DNA of 64,000 nt from Deltaproteobacteria bacterium (GTDB lineage Bacteria > Myxococcota_A > Polyangia > Polyangiales > Ga0077539): NCBI GenBank assembly GCA_016218725.1, contig JACRDB010000075.1:1-64000 (forward strand), in the 5' to 3' direction. The translations under genes were made by a program, and so were the position numbers. The notes beneath the pieces are model-generated. The model did no database searches. It worked only from the letters and a program-made list of their open reading frames with translations, and had not been told where the DNA came from. The number at the start of each line of letters is the position of its first letter. Positions within the stretch are counted from its first letter, which is position 1. Below, one piece after another: positions 29,134 to 36,929 of this stretch.

Positions 29134-29637
29134 ATGTTCTTCGACGACGAGGTGCAGGCGAGGGCCTCCGAGGTGCTGGCGGCGTGCCGGGCGCGGGGCC
29201 TGAAGGTGGCCACGGCGGAGAGCCTGACGGGCGGGGCCATCGCGGCGGCGCTGACGGAGCTCGCGGGCGCGTCGGACGTGGTGGAGCGGGGCTTCGTGGT
29301 GTACTCGTGGGAGGCCAAGACGCAGCTCCTGGGGGTGCCCTGGGCGCTGTTGGAGGCCCACGGCGCGGTGAGCGAGGCGGTGGCCCGGGCGATGGCGCTG
29401 GGGGCGCTGTCGGCGGGGCACCCTCGGGTGCAGCTCACGGTGGCGGCGACGGGGGTGGCGGGGCCCGGGCCCTCGGAGGGGAAGCCCGCGGGGACGGTGC
29501 ACCTGGCGTGCGCGCGGGGGGGCTCGCTGGAGACCGCGCACCGGGCGCTTGCGTACGGCGCCTCGGGGCGGGACGCGGTGCGCCGGGCGGCGGTGCTGGA
29601 CGCCCTGGGGATGCTCCTGGCCTGCGCCGAGGGGTGA
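29134..29637 (+). CDS. pncC: nicotinamide-nucleotide amidase (CinA C-terminal domain)
   Basis: 167 residues from ATG 29134, the usual length for the stand-alone domain; the same frame is open further upstream but without conservation. It deamidates NMN to nicotinate mononucleotide in NAD recycling. Signatures: KVATAESLTGGAIAAALTE, FVVYSWEAKTQLLGVP and VAATGVAGPGPSEGKPAGTV. The N-terminal MoCF/pyrophosphatase domain of full CinA is absent. Convergent with the cation exchanger; 6-bp gap. Confidence 0.92.
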   Translation: MFFDDEVQARASEVLAACRARGLKVATAESLTGGAIAAALTELAGASDVVERGFVVYSWEAKTQLLGVPWALLEAHGAVSEAVARAMALGALSAGHPRVQLTVAATGVAGPGPSEGKPAGTVHLACARGGSLETAHRALAYGASGRDAVRRAAVLDALGMLLACAEG

Positions 29638-29643
29638 GAGCCG

Positions 29644-30951
29644 CTACGGGTGGTAGTAGAACACCATGGCGAAGATGACGTAGACCGCGAGGAACATCAC
29701 GCCTTCGAACCAGTGGCTCTCGCCGTCCTGGAGGGCGAGGGAGGCGATGAGCACGCTGGCCCAGAGGGCGACGACCTCGACGACGTTGAAGTCCAGGCTC
29801 ATGGGCCTGGGGCCGATGAACTGGGACATGAGCACGAGCATGGGGGCGACGAAGAGGGCCACCTGGATGCACGAGCCCATGGCCACCTGGAAGGCCAGCT
29901 CCATCTTGTTCTCGCGGGCGACCCAGATGGCGACGGAGCCCTCGGCGGCGTTGCCGACGATGGCCACGATGACCACGCCCATGAAGGTCTCGGTGAAGAG
30001 ATGGTAGTCGTGCACCATGGACTCCAGGGAGGCGACGAAGACGTCGCTGAGCCAGGCCACGAGCACGGTGATGACCAGCAGCGACGCGATGGCGAAGCCC
30101 TTGGGCCATTTGGGCTCCTCGGGCTCGTCGTGGGCGTCCGTGGTGAAGATGAACTTGTGGGTCTTGAGGGAGAACACCAGGCTCAGGAGGTAGACCACGA
30201 GCATCACCACGGAGATGCCGACGCTGGAGCGGTGCAGGAGGCGCTCGGTGAAGGCGCTGTCGCGCAGGGCGGGGTCGAACTGGGACCCGTGGGCGATCAC
30301 CGCGGGGACGACCAGGGCCACGAGGCAGATGGCCAGCATGGACACGTTGATGGAGCTGCCCACGCGGTTGAAGGTCTGCCGCGGGTAGCGCAGGCCCCCG
30401 GCCACCATGGCGGTCCCGAGGAGCAGGAGCAGGTTCCCGAGGATGCTCCCGACCACGCTGGCCTTGACGATCTCGTGCAGGCCCTTCTGCAGGGCGAACA
30501 CCGCGATGATGAGCTCGGTCACGTTCCCGAAGGTGGCGTTGAGGAGCCCCCCCACGGTGGGGGAGGTGTACATGGCGATCTCCTCGGTGGACTTCCCGAT
30601 GCAGGTCACCAGGGACAGCACCCCGAGGGCGCTCACCGCGAAGATCACCTTGGAGGGCGCATGCACCGCCTGGAGCACCGCCGTGAGCGGCACGGCGAAG
30701 AGCAGGTACCGCGTCGGCGGCAGGCTGTTGAAGAAGTACACCACCTTGGCGAGGAAGCCCTCCGGGAGCGTCGGCCCGCGGACCTTCGGCTTCGCCGGAG
30801 GCTCGTCAAAGGCCGGGACCGGCGGAGCCGGAGCCGGCGGGGCTGCTTCGGGAGGTGAGGCGCTGTGGGTGGGTGTAGGTTCCGCGGCGGGTGTTGCTCC
30901 GGGCGCGGGTGTGGGGGAGGGTGGAGCGGGTGGATCGGAGGGGTCGGGCAT
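29644..30951 (-). CDS. Ca2+/H+ antiporter of the CAX/ChaA family
   Basis: 435 residues from ATG 30949-30951. An unusual N-terminal 60-residue Pro/Ala/Thr-rich cytoplasmic segment precedes about 11 membrane helices. The two alpha-repeat motifs of cation/Ca2+ exchangers are present: GGLLNATFGNVTELIIA and VGNAAEGSVAIWVA, with the essential Glu in each. It should extrude Ca2+ (or Mn2+/Na+) using the proton gradient. Divergent from the PP2C gene at 31046; the ~95-bp gap must hold both promoters. Confidence 0.92.
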   Translation of the reverse strand: MPDPSDPPAPPSPTPAPGATPAAEPTPTHSASPPEAAPPAPAPPVPAFDEPPAKPKVRGPTLPEGFLAKVVYFFNSLPPTRYLLFAVPLTAVLQAVHAPSKVIFAVSALGVLSLVTCIGKSTEEIAMYTSPTVGGLLNATFGNVTELIIAVFALQKGLHEIVKASVVGSILGNLLLLLGTAMVAGGLRYPRQTFNRVGSSINVSMLAICLVALVVPAVIAHGSQFDPALRDSAFTERLLHRSSVGISVVMLVVYLLSLVFSLKTHKFIFTTDAHDEPEEPKWPKGFAIASLLVITVLVAWLSDVFVASLESMVHDYHLFTETFMGVVIVAIVGNAAEGSVAIWVARENKMELAFQVAMGSCIQVALFVAPMLVLMSQFIGPRPMSLDFNVVEVVALWASVLIASLALQDGESHWFEGVMFLAVYVIFAMVFYYHP

Positions 30952-31045
30952 GGGGTGGGTATTCCTCCCGGCGGGGCGTCCGGCGCGGACGATAGCAGCT
31001 TCGGGGGGCCGGGCGCGTGGTGCTATGCTGCGCGCTGGAGCACGC

Positions 31046-31834
31046 ATGGCGGAGCGCTACAACGTGGAACACGCGGCCTCGACGGATGTTGGCCGCAAGC
31101 GGCAGCACAACGAGGACGCCTTCAAGGTGCTGGGGGACCTGAACCTGTACCTGGTGGCGGACGGGATGGGGGGCCACAACGCGGGGGAGGTGGCCAGCGC
31201 GATGGCGGTGGACGTGGTGGGGCAGTTCTTCCAGGAGGCGGGCAAGGAGCCGCAGCGGTCCTGGCCGTTCCGGCAGAACCGGGACGAGAACTGGGACGCG
31301 GACACGCTGACCCTGGCGGTGCACTACGCCAACCTCCGGATTCATGAAGCGTCGCGGAGCAACTCCGAGCGCCGGGGGATGGGGACGACCTTCGTGGGGG
31401 CGCTGGTGCGCCACCGGGCGGCGTGGGTGGCGCACGTGGGGGACTCGCGCAGCTACGTGGTGCGGGCCACGGGGCAGATCGAGGCGCTGACCATTGATCA
31501 CTCGCTCCTGGAGGAGTACCGCCGGACGCGGCCGGACCTGACCGACGAGCAGGTGAAGAAGTTCCCGTACCGCAACGTGATCACCCGGGCCCTCGGGATG
31601 AAGAGCGACGTGGCGGTGGAGCTGCACCGGCACGAGCTGCACCCCGGGGACGTGCTGCTCCTGTGCTGCGACGGGCTCACGGGGATGGTGACCGACGAGC
31701 AGATCGCGCGGATCGTGCGGGCGCACCCCAACCTCCAGGACGCATGCAACGCCCTGGTGCGCGCGGCCAACGACGCGGGCGGGGTGGACAACATCACCGT
31801 GGTGCTCGCCCGGCTGGTGCCGCGGCCGAGCTAG
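31046..31834 (+). CDS. PP2C-family protein Ser/Thr phosphatase
   Basis: 262 residues from ATG 31046 with GGAG 5 nt upstream. Mn2+/Mg2+-dependent phosphatase reversing Hanks kinases. Motifs in order: HNEDAF, VADGMGGHNAGEVAS, WVAHVGDSRSYVVR, LLCCDGLTGMV and GGVDNITVVLARL; all metal-ligand aspartates are present. It has no membrane anchor, unlike the two kinases in this window, so it could act on their cytoplasmic targets (inference). Convergent with the lipoprotein at 31847. Confidence 0.94.
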   Translation: MAERYNVEHAASTDVGRKRQHNEDAFKVLGDLNLYLVADGMGGHNAGEVASAMAVDVVGQFFQEAGKEPQRSWPFRQNRDENWDADTLTLAVHYANLRIHEASRSNSERRGMGTTFVGALVRHRAAWVAHVGDSRSYVVRATGQIEALTIDHSLLEEYRRTRPDLTDEQVKKFPYRNVITRALGMKSDVAVELHRHELHPGDVLLLCCDGLTGMVTDEQIARIVRAHPNLQDACNALVRAANDAGGVDNITVVLARLVPRPS

Positions 31835-31846
31835 ACCCAAAGCCCC

Positions 31847-32689
31847 TCAGGGAAAGAACGGGCAGCGGCCGGTGCGCGGGTCCGGCGGCGAGCAGCGGTT
31901 GCGGCACCCGGGGATCCCGCAGGGGTAGCAGCACAGGAGCCCCAAGGCACAATCGCCGCCGCTGCGGCACTCGGCGCCCGGGCCCCCCCCGCCTCCCGCG
32001 TCCACGCCTGGGGCCTCGCGGGTGCAGGTGCCTCCCACGCAGTGGCATGCGGTGGTCGCCAGCTCCGGGCACACGCCCGGGCACGCCAGCGGGCACCCGC
32101 GCACGTCCCCCACGCAGGTGATCTCCGCGGGGTTGCACCGCCCGCAGCCGCACCAGTACGCCCTGCACGGCAGGAAGGGGAAGCACGCAGAGCCCGTGTC
32201 CACCGATGGACGATCGGTGCCAGTGTCTACCACGGTGTCCATCATTGAACGATCTGGAGCGCTATCCACCAATGATCTATCTGGCGCGGTGTCTACTGCG
32301 GTGTCCATCGCTGGACGGTCCGGGGTGGTATCCACCGATGGGCGATCGGTGCCTGTGTCCACCCCGGTGTCCACGGGGGGGCGGGTGTCCGGCGGGACCG
32401 TGGTGTCGGGCGGGACTGCCGTGTCGGGCCGGACCATGGTGTCGGGCGGGGTCGCGGTGTCCGGTGGGAGAGCCGTGTCTCCGGGCGGAGACGAGTCCGT
32501 GGGTGTCACGGTGTCCGCCAGCGGTGCGTCGCCGTCGGGGGTGTCGTCCGCAGGGGCGTCGGCGTCGGGGCCATCACCCGCGGGGGCGTCCCCGAGGCTC
32601 GTGTCGTCTGGTGTGAGGCTCGTCCGATCGACCCCGCCGCACGCCGCGGCGACGAGCGCCACCAGGAGACCCAGCACCCGAAGGTTCAT
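31847..32689 (-). CDS. Cys-rich lipoprotein with Pro-Asp-Thr stalk
   Basis: 280 residues (MNLRVLGLLVALVAAACGG, lipobox Cys17). The stalk, about residues 30-165, is made of Asp/Pro/Thr repeats such as PPDTTVPPDT and TDRPSVDT. The C-terminal ~110 residues have about 20 cysteines (CRAYWCGCGRCNPAEITC, GGTCTREAPG, CALGLLCCYPCGIPGCRNRC), probably several small disulfide modules. The N-terminus is homologous to the PSI lipoprotein at 20386. Function unknown; cell-surface display is inferred from signal and stalk. Confidence 0.83.
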   Translation of the reverse strand: MNLRVLGLLVALVAAACGGVDRTSLTPDDTSLGDAPAGDGPDADAPADDTPDGDAPLADTVTPTDSSPPGDTALPPDTATPPDTMVRPDTAVPPDTTVPPDTRPPVDTGVDTGTDRPSVDTTPDRPAMDTAVDTAPDRSLVDSAPDRSMMDTVVDTGTDRPSVDTGSACFPFLPCRAYWCGCGRCNPAEITCVGDVRGCPLACPGVCPELATTACHCVGGTCTREAPGVDAGGGGGPGAECRSGGDCALGLLCCYPCGIPGCRNRCSPPDPRTGRCPFFP

Positions 32690-32761
32690 CGTCGGTCACT
32701 CCAGCAAGAAGGGCTATGCACCATGGTACGCCCCGCCGCCCCGACGGGCCAACGGCCGTGA

Positions 32762-34027
32762 CTACTGCATGGGCAGCGGCAGCCTCGACGCGCGGACGCG
32801 GCGACGGTCCCCCACGGTCTCCAGCCACGCGGCGAAGAGGTCCTCGCGGGGGCCCAGGGAGACCCGGGCCTCGGCGGCGGCGCCGTCCACCGCGTCCAGC
32901 GGCGCGGAGAGCGCGCGCCAGGCGCCCCGGTTGAAGGTGGCGCCCGCGAGGCGTTGGCCCAGGGGGGCCCCGACCCCCCGCCAGACGAGCGCGAGGGCGC
33001 CGTCCCCTCGGCCCGCCAGGAGCGGCCCCAGGGCACCTCCGGCGCCCGCGAGGCGCGGGTCCGGGAGCGCGAGGCTCGTCCAGGACGAGGCCCCCGGGGT
33101 CCAGCGCGCCACCGGCGAGAGGCCCGCGTTGCCGTTGCACCCGAGGATCGCGCCCCCGTCCGCGGAGGGCGCGAGGGACAGCGTACGGGTGTCCCCGTCC
33201 ACCGGCGGCGCGCCCGCCGTGGGGACGGGCTCCCAGGCGCTCCCTCCGGGCGGGCGGCGGCGCGCCTGGAGCCTCGGGGGCGTCCCGGGGACGCGCTCGG
33301 TCCAGGCCAGGAAGAGCGACCCGTCACCGAGGGTGGTGAGCGCCAGCGAGGTCACCACCACGACCCCCTCCAGGAGCGACGGGGGCCCCAGGGGCAGCCA
33401 CCGGGCCCCGTCCCAGCGCAGGGCGCGCAGGTCCCCTCTGGGCTCCATGGCCGTCTCGCTCCAGGCCACGACGGTGCCGTCCGCCGCCGTGGCCAGCGCC
33501 AGGTGCCGCACCGCGCGGCCCGGCGCCGGGACGTTGAGAGCGCCGCCCAGCGCGCTCCAGGCGAGCTCTCCGCGGGTGGCGACGTGGAGCTCGGGGCGGT
33601 CCTGGGCGTTCCTCTCGACCCAGGCCAGCACGGGATCACCAGACTGCTGGAGCGTGAGCTCCAGGGGCTCCTCGGCGCGGCCCCGGGCGGCGTTGGCGGG
33701 CGCCGAGGGCTCCCACGCCGCCCGCCGCCAGCGAGAGCTCCGCACGTCCTGCGCTTCGAGCCACGCCACCCAGGGCTCCCCGCTGGCGCTCACCGCCAGC
33801 CGGGGCGCGCTCACCCGAGCGCCCGGCGGGGCGGCGCTCACGGCGTCCCCGAGGGGAAGCGCCTCCGTCGCGCCCGAGGGCGCAGGGGCCGCGGGCGTCG
33901 GCGGAGCGGGCGTCCCTGGCGGGTTCGCTGGCGCAGACGGCGCCCTGTTCGAAGGCTCCGACGCCCGACGGCAGGCACCCCCGAGCGCGGCGAGACCAAG
34001 ACACAGCACAAGGACACGACGGTGCAT
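32762..34027 (-). CDS. hypothetical lipoprotein, likely beta-propeller
   Basis: 421 residues (MHRRVLVLCLGLAALGGAC, lipobox Cys19) then a 50-residue Pro/Ala linker. The body repeats a pattern of about 45-60 residues with PxLAVSASGEPWVAWLE, PVLAWVERNAQDRPEL, HLALATAADGTVVAWSET, SLALTTLGDGSLFLAWTER and LLAGRGDGALALVWRG. These hydrophobic-x-W strands look like BNR/propeller blades. No catalytic motif seen. It lies 72 bp upstream of the Cys-rich lipoprotein on the same strand; co-expression is possible. Confidence 0.8.
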   Translation of the reverse strand: MHRRVLVLCLGLAALGGACRRASEPSNRAPSAPANPPGTPAPPTPAAPAPSGATEALPLGDAVSAAPPGARVSAPRLAVSASGEPWVAWLEAQDVRSSRWRRAAWEPSAPANAARGRAEEPLELTLQQSGDPVLAWVERNAQDRPELHVATRGELAWSALGGALNVPAPGRAVRHLALATAADGTVVAWSETAMEPRGDLRALRWDGARWLPLGPPSLLEGVVVVTSLALTTLGDGSLFLAWTERVPGTPPRLQARRRPPGGSAWEPVPTAGAPPVDGDTRTLSLAPSADGGAILGCNGNAGLSPVARWTPGASSWTSLALPDPRLAGAGGALGPLLAGRGDGALALVWRGVGAPLGQRLAGATFNRGAWRALSAPLDAVDGAAAEARVSLGPREDLFAAWLETVGDRRRVRASRLPLPMQ

Positions 34028-34231
34028 CCCTCGCGGTATGCCGGGCGTCCCCCCGCCGGGTCAAGGGATGGCGGCCACGTTGACAAGCCTCCGCGGCGCG
34101 CACGCGCATCCCCCACGCCTACACACTGGCATGGTCCCCTACCGCCGAGCTTCACCCGATCGGCGCGCTAGCACGCGGACCATGGCCCGCGGCGACCCCC
34201 GCCCGACGCCGGAGCGCGCTACCATTCACCC

Positions 34232-34639
34232 ATGGAGCAGCACCTCAAGCGCCTGGTGGGCCTCGCGCTGGCGGGGTTCTTCGTGTGGAAGAGCGTCACC
34301 TGGTACCAGGGGCGCGGCGCCGCCCACCAGGTCACCTTCCGCGCCGAGGGCCCGCCCCTGTGCCCCGTGGAGTTCCGCTACGGCGTCGGAGACACCCTTC
34401 GCGAGGACTCCCAGAGCCTCGCATGGCAGGGCGAGGCCCTCGCCTCCCGAGGGCACCAGACCGTGCACCTCCAGGCACACTCGCCCCTGCGCTGCGAGCT
34501 CCAGCCCTCGCAGCTCCGGTGCTTCATCGACCGCGATGGCCTCCCGTGGAAGACCGGCCAGACCCGGCGCATCACCGACAGCCAGGACAGCTCCCTCCTC
34601 GGCGTGCGCTGCGAGGTGAGCGCTGACGCCGCGGAGTGA
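34232..34639 (+). CDS. hypothetical membrane-anchored protein
   Basis: 135 residues. MEQHLKRLVGLALAGFFVWKS is a short hydrophobic N-terminal anchor; the rest is a small soluble domain with two or three cysteines (PLCPVEFRYG, RCELQPSQLRCFIDR, GVRCEV). No family recognised. It is convergent with miaE with an 8-bp gap. Coding status is supported by codon bias and the clean start and stop. Confidence 0.6.
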   Translation: MEQHLKRLVGLALAGFFVWKSVTWYQGRGAAHQVTFRAEGPPLCPVEFRYGVGDTLREDSQSLAWQGEALASRGHQTVHLQAHSPLRCELQPSQLRCFIDRDGLPWKTGQTRRITDSQDSSLLGVRCEVSADAAE

Positions 34640-34647
34640 CGCCCCTC

Positions 34648-35220
34648 TCAATGAATCCGAGGTAGCACCGGGAGCCCCGCGAGCACCTCGGCCTCGAGGG
34701 CGCACAGCTCCCCGAGCCGCTCCCTCGCGCGCCCCGCGCCCGCGGCGTCCTCGGCCAGCGCCGCGAAGACCCGGTGGTGCCTCGCCTCGCTGGCGTAGAG
34801 CGCCCCGTACCAGCGCCGGAGCGCCTCGTCCGGCACCGCCTGCGACAACAGCAGCAGCCGCTCGCAGGACCGCGCCTCGATCACGCTCCCGAGGAGCAGC
34901 CGGTCCAGGAGGTGCTCGCTCGGCGCGGTCCTCGCCACGCGGCGAAGCTCCCTGGCGTAGCTGTCCTCCCCCGGCGGCCCTGGCACCAGTCCTCGGGAGG
35001 CCAGCACCTCGCTCGCCTGCTGCACGTGCGTGAGCTCCTCCCGCGCGAGCTCCGTCAGCGCCTGCACCCTCCGAGGGTCCGACGGGTACCGCGCCGCCAG
35101 CGCCAACGCGCTGCTCGCCGCCTTGAGCTCACAGTGAAAGTGGTCCAGCAGCACCGCGTCCAGGTCCCCGAGGGCGACCTGCACCCACCGAGGGTCCGTG
35201 GCCGAGAGCAAGCCCAACAT
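34648..35220 (-). CDS. miaE: tRNA-(ms2io6A)-hydroxylase, di-iron
   Basis: 190 residues, normal family length. O2-dependent hydroxylation of the isopentenyl group of ms2i6A-37 in tRNA. A ferritin-like four-helix bundle with iron ligands recognisable in HFHCELKAASSAL, REELTHVQQ, VIEARSCERL and YASEARHHRVF. It follows mutY with a 10-bp gap and is probably translated from the same mRNA; both act on nucleic acids but no functional link is required. The ATG (35218-35220) is preceded by an AGG-containing site. Confidence 0.9.
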   Translation of the reverse strand: MLGLLSATDPRWVQVALGDLDAVLLDHFHCELKAASSALALAARYPSDPRRVQALTELAREELTHVQQASEVLASRGLVPGPPGEDSYARELRRVARTAPSEHLLDRLLLGSVIEARSCERLLLLSQAVPDEALRRWYGALYASEARHHRVFAALAEDAAGAGRARERLGELCALEAEVLAGLPVLPRIH

Positions 35221-35230
35221 CCCCGGTGAC

Positions 35231-36274
35231 CTACAACACCCCCAGCGCCGCCTCCAGCACCTTGAGCGTCACCTTCGGCACCGCGCGCCCCCCGAGGGCG
35301 CCCCGCGCCACCAGCTCCCCCCGCGAGGGCTCGCGCAACAGCTCCCCTACGAACACCTTCACCCTCATGGACGCGTGGGTCAGCACATGGGTGACCGCTC
35401 CCGCTTCTCGCACGGCGCGCACGATCCCCGACATCCCCAGAGAGGACACCACCTGTCGGGCGGTGTGGTCTCTCTCCACCATTGGGGGGAGGAGCATGGC
35501 CGTCCAGCGCCCAAGGTCGCTCGGGACCAGCCAGACCTTGTCGTCCAGGGTGGCCACCAGGGCGCTCCAGCGCTCGGGTCTTGGGGCGGCCCTGGCGCGC
35601 TTCTCCGGGTAGCGCTCGGGCTCCCCCGCGGCGAGGGCTCCGCAGTGGGCCTTGACGGGGCAGAGGAGACACTTCGGGGCGCTGGGGGCGCACACCAGGG
35701 CGCCGAGCTCCATCAGCGCCTGGTTGACCTCGCCGGGCGCCGGGTGCTCGGCGTAACGTGCGGCCAGGGCGCGCAGGAGGCTCTTTCCTGGGGACGCCCG
35801 AGGGTCCCCCCGGAGCGTGTGGAGGCGCGTGAGCACGCGCTCCACGTTGCCGTCCACCACGGGCACCGGGAGCCCGTAGGCGATGCTGCCGATGGCGCCG
35901 GCGGTGTAGTCCCCGACGCCCGGCAGGGCCCGGAGGAGCGCGAAGGTGTCCGGCACCCTGGCCGCGTGGCGCTCGACCACGGCGCGGGCCCCCTGGTGCA
36001 GGAGCCTCGCCCGGCGGTAGTACCCAAGACCGCTCCACACCGCGAGGACCTCGGCCTCCGGCGCCCGAGCCAGGGCCTCCACCGTGGGGAAGCGCTCCAG
36101 GAAGCGCCGGTGGTAGGGCACCACGGTGTCCACCCGGGTCTGTTGGAGCATCACCTCGCTCACCCACACCCCGTAGGGGTCCCGCGAGCGTCGCCAGGGC
36201 AGATCCCGGCGGTGCTCCCGGTACCACCCCAGGAGCGCCTCGCGGACGGCTGGGATCTCAGCCCGGGGTGCCAT
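35231..36274 (-). CDS. mutY: A/G-specific adenine DNA glycosylase
   Basis: 347 residues from ATG 36272-36274; the frame continues upstream but without conserved sequence. Removes adenine mispaired with 8-oxoG. Catalytic Glu40 in VSEVMLQQTRV, helix-hairpin-helix ALPGVGDYTAGAIGSIAYG, catalytic Asp in VVDGNVERVL, and a [4Fe-4S] site with the C-x6-C-x2-C-x5-C spacing in CAPSAPKCLLCPVKAHC. A C-terminal NUDIX-like 8-oxoG recognition domain runs from about residue 235 to the end. It leads a two-gene unit with miaE. Confidence 0.95.
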   Translation of the reverse strand: MAPRAEIPAVREALLGWYREHRRDLPWRRSRDPYGVWVSEVMLQQTRVDTVVPYHRRFLERFPTVEALARAPEAEVLAVWSGLGYYRRARLLHQGARAVVERHAARVPDTFALLRALPGVGDYTAGAIGSIAYGLPVPVVDGNVERVLTRLHTLRGDPRASPGKSLLRALAARYAEHPAPGEVNQALMELGALVCAPSAPKCLLCPVKAHCGALAAGEPERYPEKRARAAPRPERWSALVATLDDKVWLVPSDLGRWTAMLLPPMVERDHTARQVVSSLGMSGIVRAVREAGAVTHVLTHASMRVKVFVGELLREPSRGELVARGALGGRAVPKVTLKVLEAALGVL

Positions 36275-36383
36275 CCCGGGAGCATACCAGAGGGGCCCAT
36301 TGCGCTTTCCGGGGGCGAAGCGCCGCGGGGCTGCGTATAACCACGGAACAGGGTGGCGCACGCGCGTCCCCCGGGAGCAAGCG

Positions 36384-36908
36384 ATGAGGTCCCTGGTCCA
36401 TGGCGCCCTGCTCGGTCTGTCCCTCGCCGCGACGAGCTGCACGATCCATGTCGAGCAGCCGCAGATCACCCCCCAGACCCTGGACTTCCGCGCCATTGAT
36501 GGTCAGGGCCTCCACGCCCATGTGACCTTCCAGGCGTACAACAGCAACACCTTCGAGCTCCGGCTCCGGGAGCTGGAGGCCGAGCTCTTCCTGGAAGGTA
36601 ACTCCGTCGGGTCCACGGCGCAGAACATGGGGGCGTTCACCCTGTCCCCCGGCCACTGGACCCCCGTGGAGGCCGACGTGGTCATCCCCTGGAGCGGCGC
36701 CCCGGGGTACCTCATGACCGCCATGGGCCAGCCCCAGGTGCGCTACGTCATGCGAGGCCAGGTCACCGTGGACCACTACCTCAGCGTGCGCACCAGCTTC
36801 GAACAGGAAGGCACGGCCCCGCGAGAGTTCTTCCTCCGCCCCGCTGTAGGCGCCGTCAACCAGCTCCTGAACTCCGTGGTGCCGGGCCTCGGCGTGCAGG
36901 TGCAGTAA
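36384..36908 (+). CDS. LEA14-like (WHy-domain) lipoprotein
   Basis: 174 residues from ATG 36384 (MRSLVHGALLGLSLAATSC, lipobox Cys19). The mature part resembles LEA14/WHy-type beta sandwiches: PQTLDFRAIDGQGLHAHVTFQAYNSN split over strands, then LEAELFLEGNSVGS and VEADVVIPW. These proteins are linked to desiccation/osmotic stress in other organisms; a role here is inferred. It is 21 bp upstream of the LRR-SDR gene on the same strand. Confidence 0.75.
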   Translation: MRSLVHGALLGLSLAATSCTIHVEQPQITPQTLDFRAIDGQGLHAHVTFQAYNSNTFELRLRELEAELFLEGNSVGSTAQNMGAFTLSPGHWTPVEADVVIPWSGAPGYLMTAMGQPQVRYVMRGQVTVDHYLSVRTSFEQEGTAPREFFLRPAVGAVNQLLNSVVPGLGVQVQ

Positions 36909-36929
36909 CCACCCACCTCCCGTCGGCGC

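Noticed and set aside
31990..32600. Repeats in the two Pro-Asp-Thr lipoproteins considered as a repeat array
   Set aside because: They are protein-level stalk repeats with variable DNA, in frame with a signal peptide.
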